This document shows positions 1-8,829 of a stretch of 64,000 nt of DNA, piece after piece (position 1 is the stretch's first letter; the number at the start of each line of letters is the position of its first letter). The stretch spans positions 357,501-421,500 of the forward strand of contig NZ_CP019437.1 in assembly GCF_001940525.2 (NCBI RefSeq), in the 5' to 3' direction. This stretch comes from Thioclava nitratireducens. Its GTDB lineage: Bacteria > Pseudomonadota > Alphaproteobacteria > Rhodobacterales > Rhodobacteraceae. The notes beneath the pieces are model-generated. The model had not been told where the DNA came from. It searched no databases and saw nothing but the letters and a program-made list of their open reading frames with translations. A program made the translations under genes and the position numbers.

Positions 1-60
1 CGCAGAGTCTCGGCCATGGCTGGCAGTGCGAAACAGAGCGCGATCAGGCCGGCAAGTAAT
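1..60 (-). CDS. Amino-terminal fragment of an exported protein, cut by the window edge
   Basis: The minus strand carries an open frame reading LLAGLIALCFALPAMAETL into the window edge, which looks like the hydrophobic core and AMA cleavage site of a Sec signal peptide. It overlaps the 3' end of the neighbouring membrane-protein gene, as coupled genes often do. No convincing start codon lies just upstream in this frame: the nearest upstream ATG (about 156-158) would give a long hydrophilic lead, and the ATG at 15-17 falls at the cleavage site. The start is therefore unresolved and the mature protein is not visible. Confidence 0.4.
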   Translation of the reverse strand, partial: MTCRPDRALFRTASHGRDSA

Positions 61-871
61 CGCTCGCCCCGGAGGCGAGACGCTTGTTCTCGATCATTTG
101 CGCAACCCGGGCCAGCGCGATGCCGCGCATGAACAGGCTTGCGGGAAGGAAGGCCCATGCCGTCACCATCCAGATCATCGTGTGTGGCACTTCCAGCGTC
201 ACGATCACGAAACTGACCGAAACGAGTTTGAGCACCGCCGGAATAAGGAAGGGTAAAAGAAATCCGAGTGCAATGTTGAACCACGCGTCGCGGCGCAGGC
301 GCTCGACCACGTCGCCGCCCGCGGTGGGGTCGAAGGTCGGCAGATTTACCCAGACGTTGAATTTGGTATGCGCCTGCGGCCAGCCCATGATCCGCATGAC
401 GATGACGAAATAGCCGAGGGTCAGCAGCGAAATCAGGTAGGCCATCCCCGCCGCGGTGCGCACCAGCGCGACCTGATGCAAAGAGGCATCCGCCGGAAGC
501 GCGAGCTGTAACAGGCGCACGGGGCTGTAAGGCACGTCGATGGAGCTTGCGACCGTTGTGCCTAGAACCTCGATCAACCGGGTCAGCGTCGACGCGTGAT
601 ATTGCGACTGTACCGCGAGAGAGAGCAGGCCGACGGTTAGAAAAAGCGACATGAACCGAATGCGGTTGAAGGGCGGCGCATCGCGAAACTCGATCAGACC
701 GGGATAGACCGAGGCGTATTCGAACAGGGTCAGCGCAAATCCGAACAGCGCCATCAACGCCACGATCTGGGCGGTGTCGCTACTGGTATCGGGCAGTATG
801 AGCGCTGGAATGCAAATCACCACCGCAACGAGGATCGCGCGAAAGAGCGCCCCTGAGAGACGTGAAAACAC
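44..871 (-). CDS. Polytopic inner-membrane protein of unknown function
   Basis: I do not recognise a named family. The protein shows about six hydrophobic segments, for example around FRAILVAVVICIPALIL, the IVALMALFGFALTLFEY stretch, and TMIWMVTAWAFLPASLFM near the end, with a short polar tail. The frame extends upstream to a TTG at 982 and an ATG at 970, but that extension is basic and low in hydrophobic residues. The GTG at 871 (MFSRLSGALFRAIL) puts the first membrane helix near the amino terminus and has an AAGGG-like site upstream, so I prefer it. It probably shares a transcript with the exported protein that starts at the window edge. Confidence 0.55.
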   Translation of the reverse strand: MFSRLSGALFRAILVAVVICIPALILPDTSSDTAQIVALMALFGFALTLFEYASVYPGLIEFRDAPPFNRIRFMSLFLTVGLLSLAVQSQYHASTLTRLIEVLGTTVASSIDVPYSPVRLLQLALPADASLHQVALVRTAAGMAYLISLLTLGYFVIVMRIMGWPQAHTKFNVWVNLPTFDPTAGGDVVERLRRDAWFNIALGFLLPFLIPAVLKLVSVSFVIVTLEVPHTMIWMVTAWAFLPASLFMRGIALARVAQMIENKRLASGASDYLPA

Positions 872-1143
872 AGTTACCCTACCCTTCCCTGCGGTCGGAT
901 TCGATACATTGCCGATCCTTTTACCCGCAAGACGCGCGCCAAATGTGACCCGCCGCCTCAAACTTGCCATGATTTTGCCCAAGTTCCCGATCCAAGCAAA
1001 TACTGTTTTCAGACTCTCTGCCGTATTCGGGCGTTTTCTGGAAAGACCTGGTGCGACATTGCATCAATAAAGGTGCAAAATTGTGGCAAACTAGGGAGCC
1101 GAACCATATTTTGTGGATCAAGGGCTTAGCCGGTCAAAAGACC

Positions 1144-1656
1144 TCAGGAGTCGCGACTGGCAAAGCCGAGTGCGGCAAGACCGACACCATCCGCGAGAAG
1201 CTGGATGCCCAGCAAAAGCCCGAGGATCTGCGTCGCGATCTGATCGAAGGCCGCGAAGATCAAAAGCCCGAGAAGGATCGAAACCGCGCCCGACAGGACC
1301 AGCATCCAGCGCAGGCGCGGCGCCGCGAGGCGCAGGCCGATCAGCAGGCGCAACGCCCCCATCAGCAGGAAGAGCACGCCGACCACCGCTGCGAGCGAGA
1401 CTGTGCCGGACATCGGATCGGCGATCAGCCAGACGCCGACGACGATATTGAGAAGCGCGATCAGCCCGTGCCACGCGCGATGCGCCCCGTCTCGGTCGTT
1501 GAAGGCGAGCCACGCCTGCACCACCCCGGCGATCAGGAACAGGATGCCCACGAAGGTAGTCAGGGCCAGCGAGGTTGCGAAGGGATTCGTGATGGCCGCG
1601 ACGCCGAGAACAATCAGCACGAGGCCGGTCATCAGAAACAGGGTCGAAACGCGCAT
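1144..1656 (-). CDS. HdeD-family (DUF308) membrane protein
   Basis: This 170-residue protein consists almost entirely of six short hydrophobic helices, arranged as repeated pairs (GLVLIVLGVAAI, TFVGILFLIAGVVQAW, GLIALLNIVVGVWLI, AAVVGVLFLLMGALRLL, VLSGAVSILLGLLIFAAF, ILGLLLGIQLLADG). The length and repeat pattern match the HdeD/DUF308 family, which in enteric bacteria is linked to acid resistance; the role here is unknown. It starts just inside the far side of the leuD terminator and seems to be a single-gene unit. The 160 bases between it and the next minus-strand gene hold nothing I can name. Confidence 0.75.
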   Translation of the reverse strand: MRVSTLFLMTGLVLIVLGVAAITNPFATSLALTTFVGILFLIAGVVQAWLAFNDRDGAHRAWHGLIALLNIVVGVWLIADPMSGTVSLAAVVGVLFLLMGALRLLIGLRLAAPRLRWMLVLSGAVSILLGLLIFAAFDQIATQILGLLLGIQLLADGVGLAALGFASRDS

Positions 1657-1730
1657 CGCATCATCCTCTCGGTCTACGTCAAATGATGAACGATACCACG
1701 GGCGGTGCGTTCCCGCGCCCCCTCCTCACG

Positions 1731-1760
1731 AAAAAAGCCGCCCGGGTCGGGGCGGCTTTT
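1731..1760 (-). terminator. Rho-independent terminator after leuD
   Basis: An 11-bp stem pairs 1733-1743 with 1750-1760 around a six-base loop. Its GC core is flanked by A on one side and T on the other, so on the minus strand it ends in a run of T. It sits 23 bases after the leuD stop and closes the leuCD unit. Confidence 0.85.
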
Positions 1761-1782
1761 CCTGTTCTTATCGTATCGGGTA

Positions 1783-2388
1783 TTACACCCAGGGACGCGC
1801 CTGATGCATCTGCGTCTCGAAGCTGTCGATGGCTGCGGCCTTTTCAAGCGTCAGGCCGATATCGTCGAGACCTTCGAGCAGGCAATGCTTCTTGAAAGCG
1901 TCGACATCGAACTTGATCGTCTCGCCTTCCGAGGTCGTGATCTCCTGGTTCTCGAGATCGACGGTCATCCGCGCGTTCGAACCCTTCTCCGCATCCTTCA
2001 TCAGGATATCGACCTGCTCCTGCGGCAGCACGATCGGCAACATCCCGTTCTTGAACGAGTTGTTGTAGAAGATGTCGGCGAAGGAGGTCGAGATGATCAC
2101 CTTGATGCCGAAATCCGCGAGCGCCCACGGGGCGTGCTCACGCGAGGAGCCGCAGCCGAAGTTGTCGCCGACCACGAGGATCTGCGCTTCCCGATATTGC
2201 GGCTTGTTGAGAACGAAGTCGGGGTTCTCGTTGCCCTGACGGTCGTAACGCATCTCGTCGAACGCATGCACGCCGAGCCCGGTACGCTTGATGGTTTTCA
2301 GGAAACCCTTGGGGATGATCATATCGGTGTCGATATTGACCAGCGGCATGGGGGCGGCGATCCCGGTAACTTTTTCGAACTTTTCCAT
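1783..2388 (-). CDS. leuD: 3-isopropylmalate dehydratase, small subunit
   Basis: LeuD pairs with LeuC to convert 2-isopropylmalate to 3-isopropylmalate in cytoplasmic leucine synthesis. The 201-residue length is normal for the family. The aconitase swivel-domain signature [17 protein letters not shown] lies at residues 74-90, and [13 protein letters not shown] at about 18-30 is also typical. The gene follows leuC after 12 bases, so the two are almost certainly cotranscribed, and a strong terminator follows. No leuA or leuB is present in the window. Confidence 0.97.
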   Translation of the reverse strand: MEKFEKVTGIAAPMPLVNIDTDMIIPKGFLKTIKRTGLGVHAFDEMRYDRQGNENPDFVLNKPQYREAQILVVGDNFGCGSSREHAPWALADFGIKVIISTSFADIFYNNSFKNGMLPIVLPQEQVDILMKDAEKGSNARMTVDLENQEITTSEGETIKFDVDAFKKHCLLEGLDDIGLTLEKAAAIDSFETQMHQARPWV

Positions 2389-2400
2389 TCTCGTCGCTCC

Positions 2401-3822
2401 TTACGCGTCTTCCATTTCCATCAGCTTCCGAACATCCGTCAGATGACCGGTGACGGCAGCGGCGGCGGCCATGGCCGGGCTCATCAGATGGGTGCGGCCC
2501 TTGTAGCCCTGACGCCCCTCGAAGTTACGGTTCGAGGTCGACGCGCAACGCTCGCCCTCTGCCAGCTGGTCGGGGTTCATCGCGAGACACATCGAGCAGC
2601 CCGCCATGCGCCATTCGAACCCGGCGTCGAGGAAGATCTTGTCCAGACCCTCTTCTTCGGCCTGAGCCCGCACGAGACCCGAGCCCGGCACGACCATCGC
2701 GCGGACGCCGTCGGCCAGCTTGCGGCCTTTGACGACTTCGGCGGCGGCGCGCAGATCCTCGATCCGGCCGTTGGTGCACGAGCCGATGAAGACCACGTCG
2801 ATCTTGATGTCAGTCAGCTTGGTGCCCGCTTCGAGGCCCATGTAGTCGAGCGCGCGCTTGGCCGCTTCGACCTTACCGCCCTTGAAGTCTTCCGGCGCGG
2901 GCACGGAGCCCGAGATCGGCAGCACGTCCTCGGGCGAAGTGCCCCAGGTCACGACGGGCTCGATCTCTTCGGCCTTGATGGTGACGACCTTGTCGAAATG
3001 CGCGCCCTCGTCGGTGTAGAGCTGCTTCCACCAATGCAGAGCCGCCTCCCATTGCGCGCCTTTCGGAGCGTGAGCCCGGCCTTTGACGTATTCGAAGGTC
3101 TTCTCGTCCGGCGCGATGAGGCCAGCGCGCGCGCCGCCTTCGATCGCCATGTTGCAGACGGTCATGCGGCCTTCCATCGACAGCTCGCGGATCGCTTCGC
3201 CGCAATATTCGATGACATGACCAGTGCCGCCGGCAGTGCCGGTCGCGCCGATGACCGACAGCGTGATGTCCTTGGCGGTGACGCCCGGACGCAGCTTGCC
3301 GGTGATCTCGACCTTCATGTTCTTCGACTTCGACTGGATCAGCGTCTGGGTCGCCAGAACATGCTCCACTTCCGAGGTACCGATGCCGTGAGCGAGCGCA
3401 CCGAACGCGCCATGGGTCGCGGTGTGGCTGTCGCCGCAGACGACCGTCATGCCCGGCAGCGTCCAGCCCTGTTCAGGACCGACGATGTGCACGATGCCCT
3501 GACGCACGTCGGAGACCGGGTAATAGTTCACCCCGAAGTCCTTGGCGTTCTTGTCGAGCGCATCGACCTGAATCCGGCTTTCCTCGTTCTCGATCCCCTT
3601 CGCGCGGTCGAGCGTGGTCGGCACGTTGTGATCCGGTACGGCGATGGTTTTCTCCGGCGCGCGCACCTTGCGGCCCGCCATGCGCAGCCCTTCGAAGGCT
3701 TGCGGCGAGGTCACTTCGTGGACGAGGTGGCGGTCGATATAGAGCAGGCTGGTGCCGTCTTCGTCTTCGGACACGACATGCGCGTCCCAGATCTTGTCAT
3801 AGAGGGTCTTCGGAGCAGACAT
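2401..3822 (-). CDS. leuC: 3-isopropylmalate dehydratase, large subunit
   Basis: LeuC is the [4Fe-4S] subunit of isopropylmalate isomerase. Cluster ligands are visible as Cys349 in GSCTNGR and Cys409 and Cys412 in GCSMC, and [14 protein letters not shown] lies at about 129-142. I place the start at the ATG at 3822 ([10 protein letters not shown], 473 residues), because a purine-rich GAGAG site lies a few bases upstream; a GTG three codons further up (3831) is the alternative. It is the first gene of a leuCD operon, divergent from mscS across a 267-base intergenic region in which I could not place a promoter or attenuator with confidence. Confidence 0.97.
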   Translation of the reverse strand: MSAPKTLYDKIWDAHVVSEDEDGTSLLYIDRHLVHEVTSPQAFEGLRMAGRKVRAPEKTIAVPDHNVPTTLDRAKGIENEESRIQVDALDKNAKDFGVNYYPVSDVRQGIVHIVGPEQGWTLPGMTVVCGDSHTATHGAFGALAHGIGTSEVEHVLATQTLIQSKSKNMKVEITGKLRPGVTAKDITLSVIGATGTAGGTGHVIEYCGEAIRELSMEGRMTVCNMAIEGGARAGLIAPDEKTFEYVKGRAHAPKGAQWEAALHWWKQLYTDEGAHFDKVVTIKAEEIEPVVTWGTSPEDVLPISGSVPAPEDFKGGKVEAAKRALDYMGLEAGTKLTDIKIDVVFIGSCTNGRIEDLRAAAEVVKGRKLADGVRAMVVPGSGLVRAQAEEEGLDKIFLDAGFEWRMAGCSMCLAMNPDQLAEGERCASTSNRNFEGRQGYKGRTHLMSPAMAAAAAVTGHLTDVRKLMEMEDA

Positions 3823-4089
3823 GGCTCTCACTTTCTTTGGATGGCTGGCCTATAAAACGGCCGTTTGTCAGACATGGGACAGCAGGCGCAGATATGCGCC
3901 CGCGGGCGCAGAGCATCAAAGTCGTGCCAGCACCGAGCGGCTTTCGCCGTAGAAGCGCTCGCGGAGGCGGGCGCGATCATCCATGTCGAAAACGAGTGTC
4001 ATGGGGCGCTAAATACGGCGAATCCGGCGCTGAGGCAATCGAAGAGTCCGTGTTTGGCCTGATCGCAAAACCGGGCTAACGTCATTTCC

Positions 4090-5445
4090 ATGGATTTCGC
4101 GAACGGGGACATCGTCAAGATTTTGAGTTCGATCTGGGCGCAGATCGAAATCTTCCTCAATTCTATGGTCTTGCCCTCGCGGCTCTGGCAATTCGGGATC
4201 ATCGCAGCGTGTTTTGCGCTGGCCCATCTCGGGCGCATCTGGCTCGCGCCGAAAGTCGACGACTGGGGGCGGAGGCGTGAGCTCTCGACCCGTCAGCTTC
4301 GCTGGCTGATCCTGCTCCGGAAGCGTCTGCGCGGATTTCTCTTCATTGTGTTCGCATGGGCGTCGGTGTTCGTGCTCGAGGCAACCAAGGGTTTTTATTC
4401 CTGGCGCTTCCTCGTGGTGCTGGCCGCCACGCTCGTCACGGCATGGCTCGTCGTCGGCCTCGTCGCGCGGCTGATCCGAAATGCGCTCCTGCGCGGTATC
4501 GTGCGCTGGGGCGCGTGGATCTGGGTCACGCTCTATTACCTCGGGCTTTGGGACGAAACGGTGCGGCTCTTGAACGGGACCGCGGTCGAATTCGGTGATT
4601 TCCGCATCACGGCCTACGGGGTTCTCAAGGCACTGGTGCTGACGACGATCCTTCTGTCGGTGGCGCGGATCATCTCTGGGCAGACCTCGGCGCGGCTGCG
4701 GACCAACGAGGATATCAGCCCGTCGATGTCGGAGCTGGTCATCAAGGTGATGCAGGTTCTGCTTTACGGCGCGGCGCTGTTCATCGGGATCAAGGCGGTA
4801 GGCTTCGACCTGACCGGGCTTGCGGTTCTGTCCGGTGCGATCGGCGTGGGCCTTGGCTTCGGTCTGCAGAAAGTCGTGTCAAACCTCGTCTCGGGCGTGA
4901 TCATCCTGCTGGATAAATCGATCAAGCCCGGCGACGTGATCAGCCTTGGCGAAACCTTCGGCTGGATCAATTCGCTGGGCGCGCGCTATGTCTCGGTCGT
5001 CACGCGCGACGGCAAGGAATACCTGATCCCGAATGAAGACCTGATCACGGGGCAGGTGGTCAACTGGTCCCATTCCAACGAATTCGTCCGGATCGACCTG
5101 CCCTTCGGCACCTCCTATCACGACGACCCGCATCTGGTGCGCAAGCTCGCGGTGGAGGCCGCGCAATCGGTGAACCGCGTCCTGAAGAACCGCCCGACGG
5201 TTTGCCACGTGACCGGTTTCGGCAACAGTTCGGTCGATTACCTCCTGCGCTTCTGGATCACCGACCCGGTCGAGGGACTGACCAATGTGCGCGGCCAAGT
5301 GTTTCTCGCGCTCTGGGATACGTTCAAGGCGAACGGCATTTCGATCCCGTTCCCGCAGCGCGAAGTGCGCGTGCTCGAAGGGTCACAGCTTGACTTGCAA
5401 CAGGCTCCGGAAACGCATAGCGAAAATTCGCCGCAGGAAAATTGA
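4090..5445 (+). CDS. MscS-type mechanosensitive ion channel
   Basis: This is a 451-residue inner-membrane protein with several amino-terminal helices followed by the MscS core. The pore helix and start of the beta domain show as SGAIGVGLGFGLQKVVSN followed by LVSGVIILLDKSIKPGDVI at about residues 245-282. Next comes the DGKEYLIPNEDLITGQVVNWS stretch, which is typical of the soluble vestibule. It is longer than E. coli MscS (286 residues), closer to the medium-sized channels with extra helices. Such channels release solutes on hypo-osmotic shock. It is divergent from leuC and may have its own promoter. Confidence 0.9.
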   Translation: MDFANGDIVKILSSIWAQIEIFLNSMVLPSRLWQFGIIAACFALAHLGRIWLAPKVDDWGRRRELSTRQLRWLILLRKRLRGFLFIVFAWASVFVLEATKGFYSWRFLVVLAATLVTAWLVVGLVARLIRNALLRGIVRWGAWIWVTLYYLGLWDETVRLLNGTAVEFGDFRITAYGVLKALVLTTILLSVARIISGQTSARLRTNEDISPSMSELVIKVMQVLLYGAALFIGIKAVGFDLTGLAVLSGAIGVGLGFGLQKVVSNLVSGVIILLDKSIKPGDVISLGETFGWINSLGARYVSVVTRDGKEYLIPNEDLITGQVVNWSHSNEFVRIDLPFGTSYHDDPHLVRKLAVEAAQSVNRVLKNRPTVCHVTGFGNSSVDYLLRFWITDPVEGLTNVRGQVFLALWDTFKANGISIPFPQREVRVLEGSQLDLQQAPETHSENSPQEN

Positions 5446-5521
5446 AATCGGACCTGCGGAATGCTACTTTTGAAAGACGTCCAGCGCCGGGACTATTGTG
5501 GCGCGTAACATCTGGAGGACC

Positions 5522-5581
5522 ATGTCCTGTCTCATCTTTCCCTCGTGCCGAGTGATGCCGGCACAAAGGCAGCGGCCATGA
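5522..5581 (+). CDS. Possible 19-codon leader peptide coupled to rsfS
   Basis: A GGAGG Shine-Dalgarno site at about 5515-5519 stands three bases before an ATG at 5522, which opens a 19-codon frame starting MSCLIFPSC. Its TGA stop at 5579-5581 overlaps the ATG of rsfS at 5578 in an ATGA arrangement. This is the best ribosome-binding site in the region, yet it is out of frame with rsfS. The layout suggests translational coupling from a leader peptide. I see no attenuator-like repeated codons, and no product is predicted beyond the coupling role. Confidence 0.3.
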   Translation: MSCLIFPSCRVMPAQRQRP

Positions 5582-5940
5582 ATACACGGGCCGTCAACGC
5601 CGAAGCGACGAGCGAAGAAATCCTCGCGCGCGTCATCTCTTCCCTCGAAGACGACAAGGCCGAAGATATCGTGACCATCGACCTGCGCGGTCGGTCCTCG
5701 ATCGGCGACTATATGGTTGTCTGTTCCGGGCGCAGCACGCGTCAGGTCAGCGCCATAGCCGAAAACCTGACCGAGCGGCTGAAGCACGAATTCGACCGGG
5801 CTTGCAAAGTCGAGGGCAAGGATCAGGGCGACTGGGTGCTGATCGACAGCTCCGACGTCATCGTTCACGTCTTCCGCCCGGAAGTGCGCGAGTTTTATCA
5901 GCTGGAAAAGATGTGGATGCCTGCGGGCGCCCCCGTCTGA
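5578..5940 (+). CDS. rsfS: Ribosomal silencing factor RsfS
   Basis: RsfS binds ribosomal protein uL14 on the 50S subunit and blocks subunit joining in slow growth. The core shows LEDDKAEDIVTIDLRGRSSIGDYMVVCSGRS, the usual DWVLIDSSDVIVHVFRPEVREFYQLEKMW and a short tail. The 120-residue form starts at ATG 5578; an in-frame GTG at 5545 would add 11 residues. rlmH follows after 10 bases, the common rsfS-rlmH pair. A small out-of-frame leader may couple its translation. Confidence 0.93.
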   Translation: MNTRAVNAEATSEEILARVISSLEDDKAEDIVTIDLRGRSSIGDYMVVCSGRSTRQVSAIAENLTERLKHEFDRACKVEGKDQGDWVLIDSSDVIVHVFRPEVREFYQLEKMWMPAGAPV

Positions 5941-5950
5941 GTTCGGCTGC

Positions 5951-6418
5951 ATGAAGATCACGATCTGCGCGGTGGGCCGCTTGCGCAAGGGGCCCGAGCG
6001 CGAGCTGATCGACGACTACCTGAAACGCTTCGAGAAATCCGGGCGCGCCTTCGGGCTCGGCCCGGCTTCCGTCGTCGAGGTCGAAGACAAGAAAGGCTTG
6101 GGGCAGGGCGCGGAAGCAGAGTTGCTCAGCCGCGCCATTCCCGAGGGATCGGTCATCGTCACCCTCGACGAACGCGGCAGCCTGATCTCATCGCCGGAAT
6201 TCGCCACGAAACTGCAAGGCTGGCGCGATCAGTCGCGCGACGTGGCTTTCGTGATCGGCGGTGCGGACGGGATCGACCGGGCCCTGCGCAGCCGCGCCGA
6301 GTTTTCCATCTCCTTCGGCAAGATGGTCTGGCCGCATATGCTGGCCCGCGTCATGCTGACCGAACAGATTTACCGCGCCGGACAGATCATCGCCGGCACA
6401 CCCTATCACCGCGTCTGA
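5951..6418 (+). CDS. rlmH: 23S rRNA pseudouridine-1915 N3-methyltransferase
   Basis: RlmH is a SPOUT-fold methyltransferase that modifies helix 69 of 23S rRNA. The 155-residue length is exact for the family. The S-adenosylmethionine-binding knot shows as FVIGGADGID at about residues 99-108, and the protein ends in the conserved GTPYHRV tail. It follows rsfS by 10 bases and so belongs to the same transcript. Confidence 0.96.
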   Translation: MKITICAVGRLRKGPERELIDDYLKRFEKSGRAFGLGPASVVEVEDKKGLGQGAEAELLSRAIPEGSVIVTLDERGSLISSPEFATKLQGWRDQSRDVAFVIGGADGIDRALRSRAEFSISFGKMVWPHMLARVMLTEQIYRAGQIIAGTPYHRV

Positions 6419-6491
6419 TCGACAGGTCACTAACCTCTGCTCCCATCGACAGCTTGCACCAGATCACGACGACGTTACGCTGCGTCCGAAA

Positions 6492-7235
6492 ATGATGTGC
6501 AGCAGGTCAGGCCCGATGAATACTCTTCGAGACATGAACATATCCGGCGCGTCCATTGCCCGCGAGGCAATGATGCTACTAGGATTCCAGCGCACCCGCC
6601 ACATTTCCGGCACTGCGCGAAAGGCTTGGGAAGACGGTGACAGGGGGCCCGCGTTCGAAGAAGTCGAGACCCGCAACGAGGAGATCTTTCGCGGCGCGCT
6701 CGCCGAGGTCTTCACCGAGTATCTACCGCTGCGCAAGACGCTCGAGGAAACCGGCCGCCGTCCGACCCATGTGGTCGACATCGGCTGTGGGCAGGGGCTC
6801 AACGACGCATTGCTGATCAAGGATTACGATTGCGCCGTGACCCTGATCGATATCGAGGAAACCCCGGAGCAATATCATTTCTGGAGCGATACCGGTGCAG
6901 GCTATGCCTCGCTCGACGCCGCAGCGGCGTTCCTGCGCGACAATGGCGCCCGCGCGGTCGAGACACTCAACCCGGTCAAGCAGCCTGATGCGCTGGACGG
7001 AGTCACGGGCGATCTTGTCACCAGCCTGATTTCCTGCGGCTTCCATTATCCGATCGGCGATTATCTCGACCTGATGATGCGGGTGATCCGGGACGGTGGG
7101 GCTGTCGTGCTGGACCTGCGTCGGCGCTATATGGAAAAGCCCGACGCGGCGCTCGCCTCGCTGCTCGAGGTCACGCGACAGACCGAGATACTCAGCTACG
7201 AGAAGAAGGCCCGGCGGTTCATGTTCCAGGCCTGA
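6492..7235 (+). CDS. Methyltransferase-like protein with a SAM-binding motif
   Basis: The 247-residue protein has a class I S-adenosylmethionine-binding signature, HVVDIGCGQGL, at about residues 93-103, followed by an acidic LIDIEE loop at about 118-123 that could hold the ribose hydroxyls. A later TSLISCGFHYPIGDYLDLMMRVIRDGGAVVLDLR segment matches the usual last strands of the fold. I do not recognise the substrate. The start may instead be the ATG at 6516 (MNTLRDMN). The gene stands alone between rlmH and gpmI, about 70 bases from each, with no clear operon partner. Confidence 0.7.
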   Translation: MMCSRSGPMNTLRDMNISGASIAREAMMLLGFQRTRHISGTARKAWEDGDRGPAFEEVETRNEEIFRGALAEVFTEYLPLRKTLEETGRRPTHVVDIGCGQGLNDALLIKDYDCAVTLIDIEETPEQYHFWSDTGAGYASLDAAAAFLRDNGARAVETLNPVKQPDALDGVTGDLVTSLISCGFHYPIGDYLDLMMRVIRDGGAVVLDLRRRYMEKPDAALASLLEVTRQTEILSYEKKARRFMFQA

Positions 7236-7305
7236 GCCTCGCATGCCCCCGGTTGCCGCGACGGCCCGCGAGGCGTATGAGGGGGCAACAGATTAGGAGG
7301 CCGCC

Positions 7306-8829
7306 ATGACCCGCCCGAAACCCGTCGTCCTGTGCATTCTCGATGGCTTTGGCGAGCGAAAGGAGCGCGAAGGCAACGCGCCCTTGCTGGCCGACACCCC
7401 GAACCTCGACCGTGTCCTGTGGAACAACCCGGCGAAATCGACGCTGGTGACCTTCGGCCCCGATGTCGGTCTGCCGAGCGGTCAGATGGGCAATTCCGAG
7501 GTCGGCCACACCAATATCGGCGCGGGACGGGTGGTGGCGATGGATCTGGGCCAGATTGATCTGGCGATCGAGGATGGCTCTTTCTTCGAGAACCAGGCGA
7601 TCTTGTCCTTCATCGACACGATGAAAGAGAGCGGCGGGCGCGCGCATCTGATGGGCGTCATCTCGGATGGTGGTGTGCACGGCCATATCGAACATACGCT
7701 CGCTGCAGCGAAAATGGTCTCGGAGGCAGGCGTCCCCGTGCTGATCCACGCGATCACCGACGGGCGCGATGTCGCCCCCGATAGCGCGAAGTCCTTCGTT
7801 TCGGATCTTTGCGACCGGCTTCCCAAAGGCTGCACCGTCGTCACCGTCGATGGCCGCTATTACGCGATGGACCGCGACAACCGCTGGGACCGCGTCGGCC
7901 TTGCCTATGACGCGATGATCAACGGCAAAGGGCAGGGGGCAGACACCCCCGTGGCCGCGGTCGAAGCCAGCTACGACAAGGACGAGATGGACGAATTCAT
8001 CAAGCCCACCGTGATTGGCGATTACGAGGGCGCAAAGGATGGCGATGGCTTCTTCTGCCTCAACTTCCGCGCCGACCGCGCGCGCGAAATCCTGCGCGCG
8101 ATCGGCGAGCCGGACTTCTCGGAATTCGAGACGGGAACGCGTCCGAAATGGGTGGCGCTGCTGGGGATGGTCGAGTATTCCGACAAGCATAACGCCTATA
8201 TGAAGACCGCCTATCCGAAGCGCGAAATCGTCAACACGCTCGGAGAGTGGATATCAAAACAAGGGCTTAGCCAATTCCACTTGGCGGAGACAGAGAAATA
8301 TCCGCACGTCACCTTCTTCCTCAACGGCGGCAAGGAAGAGCCGTGGGAAGGCGAAGACCGCTACATGCCGAAATCGCCCAAGGTCGCGACCTATGACCTG
8401 CAGCCCGAGATGAGCGCGCCGGAAGTCACCGACAAGTTCGTCGAGGCGATCGAGACCGGGTACGACCTGATCATCGTGAACTACGCCAATCCCGATATGG
8501 TCGGGCATACCGGCTCGCTGAAAGCCGCGATCGCTGCGGTGGAAGAGATCGACCACGATATCGGCCGCGTCGTCGAGGCGCTGGAGGCTGCGGGCGGCGC
8601 GATGATCATCACCGCCGATCACGGCAATTGCGAAACCATGATCGATCCGGAAACCGGCGGTCCGCACACCGCGCATACGACGAACCTCGTGCCGGTCTCT
8701 CTGGTTGGCGGGCCGGAGGGCGCCAAGCTGCGCGACGGGCGGCTTGCGGATCTCGCGCCGACGCTACTGGACCTGATGCAGATCGACCAACCCGAAGAAA
8801 TGACCGGAAAGAGCCTGATCGTATCGTGA
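7306..8829 (+). CDS. gpmI: 2,3-bisphosphoglycerate-independent phosphoglycerate mutase
   Basis: GpmI interconverts 3- and 2-phosphoglycerate in glycolysis with two Mn ions and a phosphoserine intermediate. The metal-binding LCILDGFG lies at about residues 9-16, the nucleophile Ser64 in QMGNSEVGHTNIGAGR, and the late metal site in ITADHGNCETM followed by HTAHTTNLVP. The 507-residue length is standard. A GGAGG site precedes the ATG. Its stop overlaps the GTG of the next gene by four bases, so the two are translationally coupled. Confidence 0.97.
   Translation: MTRPKPVVLCILDGFGERKEREGNAPLLADTPNLDRVLWNNPAKSTLVTFGPDVGLPSGQMGNSEVGHTNIGAGRVVAMDLGQIDLAIEDGSFFENQAILSFIDTMKESGGRAHLMGVISDGGVHGHIEHTLAAAKMVSEAGVPVLIHAITDGRDVAPDSAKSFVSDLCDRLPKGCTVVTVDGRYYAMDRDNRWDRVGLAYDAMINGKGQGADTPVAAVEASYDKDEMDEFIKPTVIGDYEGAKDGDGFFCLNFRADRAREILRAIGEPDFSEFETGTRPKWVALLGMVEYSDKHNAYMKTAYPKREIVNTLGEWISKQGLSQFHLAETEKYPHVTFFLNGGKEEPWEGEDRYMPKSPKVATYDLQPEMSAPEVTDKFVEAIETGYDLIIVNYANPDMVGHTGSLKAAIAAVEEIDHDIGRVVEALEAAGGAMIITADHGNCETMIDPETGGPHTAHTTNLVPVSLVGGPEGAKLRDGRLADLAPTLLDLMQIDQPEEMTGKSLIVS

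Noticed and set aside
1705..3855. 716-residue open frame on the plus strand across leuCD
   Set aside because: It is antisense to leuD and leuC, both of which carry clear family motifs. Long shadow frames are normal in DNA of this GC content.
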